Assembly (NCBI GenBank): GCA_023480605.1
Contig: JAMCWS010000373.1
Span: 1-10,902, forward strand
DNA length: 10,902 bases
Direction: 5' to 3'
Source of the DNA: a bacterium
GTDB taxonomy: Bacteria > Sumerlaeota > Sumerlaeia > MVZB01
Shown here: positions 7,358-10,902 of the stretch, in pieces
Numbering within the stretch: position 1 is the first letter of the stretch
Layout: each line of letters starts with the position of its first letter
The notes under the pieces: model-generated
Seen by the model: only the letters and a program-made list of their open reading frames with translations
Databases searched by the model: none
Told to the model about the DNA's origin: nothing
Translations under genes and position numbers: made by a program

Positions 7358-8160
7358 GATATTGCGTTCTCCTTTCGGCTGAAGCCTTTGGTGGGGCGGC
7401 TTTTTCCGGCCTCTTTGCGCGCCACGGCCACCAGCCGCTGGGCCTTGTGGTCGTAGGGGGCGCCGGCCAGGCTGCCGCGGATTTCGACCCCTCCGAAGCC
7501 GCTCGCGCGCACCAGAGCCGTCAGTTCCGCGGCCGAATAAATCCAGTGTCGAAAGCGGAACACGCGCCGCCGATCGCCGTCGAGCAGGATCCAGCGATTC
7601 TCGATGATCGACCAATCGGCCGTGACATGGCGCTCTTCCAACAAGATGCGTCCGTCCACTTCATCCCAGGTGCGTTCGCGGAAAACACGCGCCAGAATCT
7701 CCTTTCCCATGAGTTCCATGACCAGCGTTCCTCCCGGCTTGAGCGAGGCGTGGATGCCCGCCAACACACGGCGCTGGTCGGCCGGATCCTCGAAGAAACC
7801 GAAAGACGTATAGAGATTGACCGCCAAGTCGAACGCGCCGGGACGGCGGAAGCGCCGCGCGTCGTCCAGGACGAACTCGACGGCCAGACCTTCCGCGCGC
7901 GCCCGCCGCCGCGCCTCGGCCAGGTAGCGACGCGTGCGGTCGACACCCGTCACCCGGAAACCCCGCCGGGCGAACTCCAGCGAATGGCGCCCCGGCCCGC
8001 AGCAAAGATCGAGCACCGCGCCGCCGGCTTCGGGCGCGGCCAGCGCCAGCACATGCCCTACCTCCTCGGGCGTCTTTTGCCAGCGACCCTCGGAGAAGAG
8101 CATTGGCCCCAGATCTCTCCACAGGGCGTCGTCTTCGTGCCATGGCTTGTTCGTGCGCAT
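7321..8160 (-). CDS. Class I SAM-dependent methyltransferase (first of pair)
   Basis: 279 residues. Motif I is VLDLCCGPGRHSLEFARRG (49-67), then VTGVDRTRRYL with D74, VEFVLDDARRF (94-104) and a strand-four region FDLAVNLYTSFGFFE (110-124). KPGGTLVMEL (141-150) is the usual motif III region, and the C-terminal half has YSAAELTALVRASGF. The LCCGPGRHS form is typical of a broad small-molecule and tRNA/cofactor methyltransferase group; the substrate is unknown. ATG 8160 has GAAAGGAG (AGGAG at 8170-8174, 9-base spacing). The last 30 residues, rich in Lys and Arg, extend past the fold and carry the second gene's ribosome binding site. The leader at 8161-8285 contains a terminator-like hairpin, so expression may be controlled by attenuation. 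Confidence 0.88.
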   Translation of the reverse strand: MRTNKPWHEDDALWRDLGPMLFSEGRWQKTPEEVGHVLALAAPEAGGAVLDLCCGPGRHSLEFARRGFRVTGVDRTRRYLAEARRRARAEGLAVEFVLDDARRFRRPGAFDLAVNLYTSFGFFEDPADQRRVLAGIHASLKPGGTLVMELMGKEILARVFRERTWDEVDGRILLEERHVTADWSIIENRWILLDGDRRRVFRFRHWIYSAAELTALVRASGFGGVEIRGSLAGAPYDHKAQRLVAVARKEAGKSRPTKGFSRKENAISCITFRNGIMTK

Positions 8161-8210
8161 CGTCCTGATCTCCTTTCGACCGATGGCGATTGCTCGTCGT
8201 TAAAATGAAA

Positions 8211-8245
8211 GAAGCCTTCCGGATCGGTTGGTTCCGGAAGGCTTC
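8211..8245 (-). terminator. Perfect 13-bp hairpin followed by a T-rich run, on the minus strand
   Basis: GAAGCCTTCCGGA (8211-8223) and its exact reverse complement (8233-8245) enclose a 9-base loop. Read on the minus strand the stem is followed by TTTCATTTTAA (8210-8200), the form of a rho-independent terminator. The plus strand has no T run after the stem, so it acts in one direction only. It lies 38 bases after the stop of the small minus-strand ORF and 50 bases before the methyltransferase start. It could end a small upstream transcript or act as an attenuator. Confidence 0.6.
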
Positions 8246-8282
8246 CTGGTTTACGGGGCTGGGTGGATCGGGCCTTCCGGAA
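8232..8282 (-). promoter_or_regulatory. Competing 11-bp hairpin: possible antiterminator of the methyltransferase leader
   Basis: The segment 8272-8282 is exactly complementary to 8232-8242 (TTCCGGAAGGC), which is also the first arm of the terminator hairpin at 8211-8245. In the minus-strand RNA the order is 8282-8272, then 8242-8232, then 8223-8211, so the early pair and the terminator exclude each other. The early arm begins directly after the stop codon of the small ORF (8285-8283), where a terminating ribosome would cover it. The pairings are seen in the sequence. That they switch expression is inference. Confidence 0.35.
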
Positions 8283-8429
8283 TCAAGGCTCCTTCATCAA
8301 TACGAGAATCAGAATGGCCGGAATCATCGGCGCGGCGATTTGTCCGAAGGCGGGCGCGGCGCGCAACTCCGAAATCCGGGCCGGGCGGCCCGCCGACAGC
8401 TCTGGAGTGTGCGCGCTATGCCCGATCAC
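8283..8429 (-). CDS. Possible 48-residue small protein with a C-terminal membrane helix, or a leader peptide
   Basis: From GTG 8429 the minus strand reads 48 residues. The first 25 are polar (SAGRPARISELRAAP near 12-26). They are followed by a hydrophobic helix IAAPMIPAILILVLM (31-45) and KEP before a TGA at 8285-8283. GC at third codon positions is about 77 percent, like the real genes nearby. The start is uncertain: only GGGGA stands upstream of the GTG, and ATG 8327 would give a 14-residue peptide, MIPAILILVLMKEP. A terminator-like hairpin lies 38 bases downstream in the same direction. The opposite strand is also open here, so this may instead be part of a non-coding leader. Confidence 0.35.
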   Translation of the reverse strand: MIGHSAHTPELSAGRPARISELRAAPAFGQIAAPMIPAILILVLMKEP

Positions 8430-8530
8430 CGTCGTCCATCCCCATGGAGGTTAAGCGAAACGAATACCATCCACGGCCCAAAACATCAAGGACAATCTTT
8501 GAATTGTAAGGGCAAGCGACCCTTTGCCTG

Positions 8531-8559
8531 TTGACAGCATTCGAACAACCGATCACTAT
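8531..8559 (+). promoter_or_regulatory. Candidate promoter for the multihaem cytochrome gene
   Basis: A perfect TTGACA (8531-8536) is followed after 17 bases by CACTAT (8554-8559), which keeps only three of the six -10 consensus positions. It lies about 65 bases before the cytochrome start, a sensible distance. The rest of 8430-8621 shows no gene or strong repeat, only a short dyad (AAGGG 8508-8512 with CCCTT 8520-8524). Confidence 0.35.
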
Positions 8560-8621
8560 CGAAATAGCGGATTCGATGAACTCAAAGTCAAGGTGACGTT
8601 CGGAACCGGGGGGAAACGGTC

Positions 8622-9848
8622 ATGTATAGCATCTTTTGCCGTCGGCGCGCGGCTGCGTTGATCATCGCGATCGGCTGTTTGTGCCACACCGCGGCCGCGG
8701 CCACCGTACCGCGCGATCAGGAATACGTCGTCATCGGTTGGAACGACCTGGGCATGCACTGCATGAATAACGATTTCAGCGAGATGGCCATTCTGCCGCC
8801 GTTCAACAACCTCTGGGCGCAAGTCATACGGCGCGGGTCGACGCCGGCCCTCGTCAGCCAGGGCGTCCGGATCGCTTATCGATTTCCGGCCAACACCGTA
8901 AGCTCAAGCAAGATCAACTTCTGGACTTACGCCCAGGCGCTGTTCGGCCTGCCGCAGCCGTTGACGCCCGACGTCGGCCTGACGGGCAACGGGCTTTCGG
9001 GAAACCTGGCGTGGAACGGCACGGCCTGGGAAGTAACCGGGGTGCCGGTCGCCCCCTTTGACGACGCCGCGCCGACGGTCCTGGAACCTTACCAGTTGGC
9101 TGAGTTGACCCTGATGACCGAAGGCACCTCGGTGCTGCTCGATCAAACCACGATCGTCGCGCCGGTCTCGGTCGAGATGCACTGCGACCTCTGCCACCAT
9201 GAGGCCGGCACGGCGACCACCGAGGCGATCCTGAGCGAACACGAGGACGTGGACGGCATCCCAATGCTGAACCGGCGGCCGGTGCTCTGCGCCGGTTGCC
9301 ACGCTTCGAACGCCCTTGGCACGACGGGCCGCGCCGACGTGCCAAACCTATCGCTGGCCCTGCACGGCTTCCACTCCTCGGGGGAAGTGAATCCCCAGCC
9401 CACCTGTTACGACTGCCACCCCGGCCAGCAAACCCAGTGCCTGCGCGACGCGATGTTCCAGCACGGTTTCACGTGCACGGACTGCCACGGGACATTGGCG
9501 GAGGTGGCCGCGTCGATCCGCAACGGGCGCGAACCGTGGCTTGATGAGCCTACGTGCGGCCAGACCGGCTGCCACGATCCGTCGCTTTTCGACGTCAACC
9601 CCGGCAGGCTTTATCGCAACAGCACGGGTCACGGCGAGGTATACTGCGAGGCCTGCCACAATAGCCCGCACGCCATCCTGCCGACCGTCCAGCCGCGCGA
9701 CGGGTTGCAGATGACGCGCCTGCAAGGGTCGCCCACGGACCTGAAGGACTGCACGGTCTGCCACATTCGAGCGCCCACGGGGCCGGGTCCGCACGGCATC
9801 CTGGCGACCAACGGCGTGCCGGCGAAGGCCTGGAACGCATATCGCTGA
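8622..9848 (+). CDS. Secreted multihaem c-type cytochrome
   Basis: 408 residues, exported: a positively charged start (RRR at 7-9) and a hydrophobic signal ending near AAAAT (24-28). Six CXXCH haem sites are seen at C188, C223, C262, C285, C342 and C377, plus a CX4CH site (CGQTGCH, 312-318), so up to seven c-haems. The N-terminal domain (about 33-185) has no CXXCH but carries GWNDLGMHCMNNDFSEM (39-55) and FPANTVSSSKINFWTYAQ, a pattern I associate with multihaem cytochromes of metal- and sulfur-cycling Deltaproteobacteria and Myxococcota. The role is most likely electron transfer in the periplasm or at the outer surface. Partners are not visible and there are no cytochrome maturation genes here. 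GGGGGG (8608-8613) serves as Shine-Dalgarno, 8 bases before the ATG. A single-gene unit converging on the SDR gene. Confidence 0.88.
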   Translation: MYSIFCRRRAAALIIAIGCLCHTAAAATVPRDQEYVVIGWNDLGMHCMNNDFSEMAILPPFNNLWAQVIRRGSTPALVSQGVRIAYRFPANTVSSSKINFWTYAQALFGLPQPLTPDVGLTGNGLSGNLAWNGTAWEVTGVPVAPFDDAAPTVLEPYQLAELTLMTEGTSVLLDQTTIVAPVSVEMHCDLCHHEAGTATTEAILSEHEDVDGIPMLNRRPVLCAGCHASNALGTTGRADVPNLSLALHGFHSSGEVNPQPTCYDCHPGQQTQCLRDAMFQHGFTCTDCHGTLAEVAASIRNGREPWLDEPTCGQTGCHDPSLFDVNPGRLYRNSTGHGEVYCEACHNSPHAILPTVQPRDGLQMTRLQGSPTDLKDCTVCHIRAPTGPGPHGILATNGVPAKAWNAYR

Positions 9849-9860
9849 ACTGGCGGTGGG

Positions 9861-10784
9861 TCAGTCAACCGGGATGGTGGAAGACCCGCGCTGCGGATTC
9901 AAACCCGGCCGGCGATCTTGAGCGCGAGGGCTTCGGTGAAGGGCCGCGGCCGCCACCCGCCCAGCGTCTCGGCGGCCTCGGTGATGTCGAAGGCTTTGTC
10001 TTCGAGCATGCGGCGCGCCTGCGCGCGGCTGAGGGGGGGGGCGGCGTGACCGGATACACTCGGCCACACCGGCGGCGGCGTAATAGAGTCCGTAGGGCAC
10101 CGGAACCCAGCGAACCGGCCGGTCCAGCGCCCGGCCGACGGCCTCGATCATCGCGCGCTGGGTCATCGGTTCGGGGCCGGCAATAGTCAGCGCGCGGCAG
10201 CGGGTGGCGTCGGGCCGCCCCAGCGTCCGCACAACGGCCTCGACCAGATCGAGCACGAAAATCGGCTGCACGAGATTGCGCCCGCCGGCCACGAGCGGCA
10301 TCCAACGACAGCGCTGCAGCCAGCGGACGATTTTTTCCAGGTTGTTATCGCGCGGGCCGCCGAAGATCATCGTGGCGCGCAGGATCGTGTAGTCGAGATC
10401 CGAGGCGGCCAGCGCCGCTTCGCCCTCGATCACGAGGCGGGCGGTCGGCTCGGGAAAACGCGTGAAGCGGCGCGTCGAGGAAAGGGCGATCACCCGGCGC
10501 ACCCCGGCGGCGGCGCAGGCGGCGGCGATCTGCGCGCCGTAACCCACATGCGCCATGTGGATGCAGGCTGAGGCGCCCTCCAGCCGTGCGGCCCAGGCGT
10601 CGCCGGGGCGGGTCAAATCGCCGGGGAGGATTTCCAAACGCTCGTCTTGGGGCAAATATCCGGCGCGGGCGGGGTCGTGGTTGAGGCAGCGCAGGCGCCA
10701 GCCGTCGGCAAGCAGCCGCCGCGCCACGTGCGAGCCGGTGTGACTCGTCGCGCCGGTCAGGAAGAGGGTGCCGGGCTCACTCAT
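9861..10784 (-). CDS. Atypical SDR / NAD(P)-binding epimerase-like protein, frameshifted near its C-terminus
   Basis: The N-terminus FLTGATSHTGSHVARRLL (8-25) is a Rossmann dinucleotide loop of the extended/atypical SDR type (NDUFA9- or NmrA-like), with S14 where Gly is usual. LDYTILRATMIFG and QPIFVLDLVEAVV are typical of later strands. The Tyr-x3-Lys pair of catalytic SDRs is not evident. ATG 10784 with GAGG at 10793-10797 is preferred over TTG 10799. In the frame as given, residues after about 248 become Pro/Arg-rich nonsense ending at 9861. Removing one base from the G9 run at 10033-10041 continues with RPPLSRAQARRMLEDKAFDI and ends ...LKIAGRV at a TGA (9899-9901), giving 294 residues, a normal length. 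Hence either a sequencing error or a real frameshift. The start overlaps the upstream permease-like tail by 8 bases. Confidence 0.8.
   Translation of the reverse strand: MSEPGTLFLTGATSHTGSHVARRLLADGWRLRCLNHDPARAGYLPQDERLEILPGDLTRPGDAWAARLEGASACIHMAHVGYGAQIAAACAAAGVRRVIALSSTRRFTRFPEPTARLVIEGEAALAASDLDYTILRATMIFGGPRDNNLEKIVRWLQRCRWMPLVAGGRNLVQPIFVLDLVEAVVRTLGRPDATRCRALTIAGPEPMTQRAMIEAVGRALDRPVRWVPVPYGLYYAAAGVAECIRSRRPPPQPRAGAPHARRQSLRHHRGRRDAGRVAAAALHRSPRAQDRRPGLNPQRGSSTIPVD
10033..10041. repeat. Nine-G homopolymer in the SDR gene
   Basis: GGGGGGGGG on the plus strand (C9 in the coding sense) sits exactly where the reading frame of the SDR gene breaks. Eight G would restore a full-length protein. 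Runs like this are prone to both sequencing error and replication slippage. Confidence 0.85.
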
Positions 10785-10902
10785 GGCGTAACGCCTCAAC
10801 GGGGTCCAGTCCGCCGGCGCGCCAGGCGGGGGCGAGGGCGACCGGTTGAAGGTTTCGGCGGAACGGCGTGGGGGCGGTCATAGATGGTGTTCCGACAAAA
10901 GG
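10777..10902 (-). CDS. C-terminal tail resembling an FtsX/MacB-type ABC permease (partial)
   Basis: The minus strand is open from the window edge to a TGA at 10779-10777 and ends APAWRAGGLDPVEALRHE. The PAWRAxxLDPVEALR-E ending is a signature of the C-terminus of FtsX/MacB-type permeases, where it follows the last membrane helix. Here the preceding residues (TAPTPFRRNLQPVAL) are not hydrophobic, so the helix is missing or the frame has been disturbed. An ATG at 10881 could make a 34-residue remnant. The stop lies inside the first codons of the SDR gene (8-base overlap), suggesting coupled translation. Most of the gene, if intact, is outside the window. Confidence 0.55.
   Translation of the reverse strand, partial: PFVGTPSMTAPTPFRRNLQPVALAPAWRAGGLDPVEALRHE

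Noticed and set aside
6647..8208. Plus-strand open frames opposite both methyltransferases
   Set aside because: GC-rich shadow frames. SAM-binding motifs and ribosome binding sites lie on the minus strand.
8211..8285. Resemblance of CCGGAAGG and ACCAGG segments to the bacterial SRP RNA core
   Set aside because: The order and spacing do not match the SRP S-domain; the repeats are explained by the hairpin arms.
9888..9906. tRNA-like T-loop sequence (GGTTTGAATCC on the minus strand)
   Set aside because: No acceptor stem, anticodon arm or D arm fits around it, and it coincides with the restored end of the SDR gene.
9865..10305. Separate minus-strand ORF of 146 codons inside the SDR gene
   Set aside because: A third-frame shadow of the SDR gene. 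The restored C-terminus is read in the other frame (ending at 9899), not in this one.
1..10902. CRISPR arrays, insertion sequences, phage attachment sites and origins
   Set aside because: No regularly spaced repeats, transposase motifs, terminal inverted repeats or DnaA-box clusters were seen on either strand.

Overview
The window is GC-rich DNA that is densely coding, with Shine-Dalgarno sites of the GGAG type. It encodes signal peptides, periplasmic proteins, a multihaem c-type cytochrome and a sugar-type ABC importer with its binding protein fused to a permease. This fits a Gram-negative, probably uncultured bacterium. Planctomycetota, Lentisphaerota, Sumerlaeota, Hydrogenedentota and Myxococcota are lineages I would look at first. 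That is an impression from gene content; no phylogenetic marker is present.

Layout from left to right. 2-124 (+) is the tail of an unidentified gene. 388-2853 (-) is one polypeptide joining an extracellular solute-binding domain to a MalF-type permease, with no MalG partner or ATPase beside it. 3090-6600 (+) is a run of co-oriented genes that may be one operon: a DUF6498-type membrane protein behind a good promoter, a short broken reading frame at 3843-4102, an unknown two-helix membrane protein, a MESH1/SpoT-like HD hydrolase one base downstream of it, and a secreted protein with Asp-box-like repeats. The segment 2854-4711 looks AT-richer than its surroundings.

6656-8160 (-) holds two class I SAM methyltransferases that overlap by 37 bases and share almost identical ribosome binding sites. 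Their upstream region, 8161-8429 (-), has a possible 48-codon small membrane-protein gene, a perfect 13-bp terminator-like hairpin and a competing 11-bp hairpin whose first arm touches the small gene's stop codon. That is the layout of a transcription attenuator and is the most interesting regulatory structure here, but it remains a hypothesis.

8622-9848 (+) is a secreted multihaem cytochrome c with seven haem-attachment motifs, one of them CX4CH. 9861-10784 (-) is an atypical SDR/NAD(P)-binding protein whose frame breaks in a run of nine G, so its true C-terminus is read in another frame ending at 9899. It starts inside the tail of a gene (10777-10902, -) whose last residues match the C-terminus of FtsX/MacB-type ABC permeases.

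No tRNA, rRNA, insertion sequence, attachment site or CRISPR array was recognised. Nothing here identifies a complete new defence or metabolic system. The best leads are the methyltransferase leader, the fused transporter, the two-helix protein/HD hydrolase pair and the haem protein.
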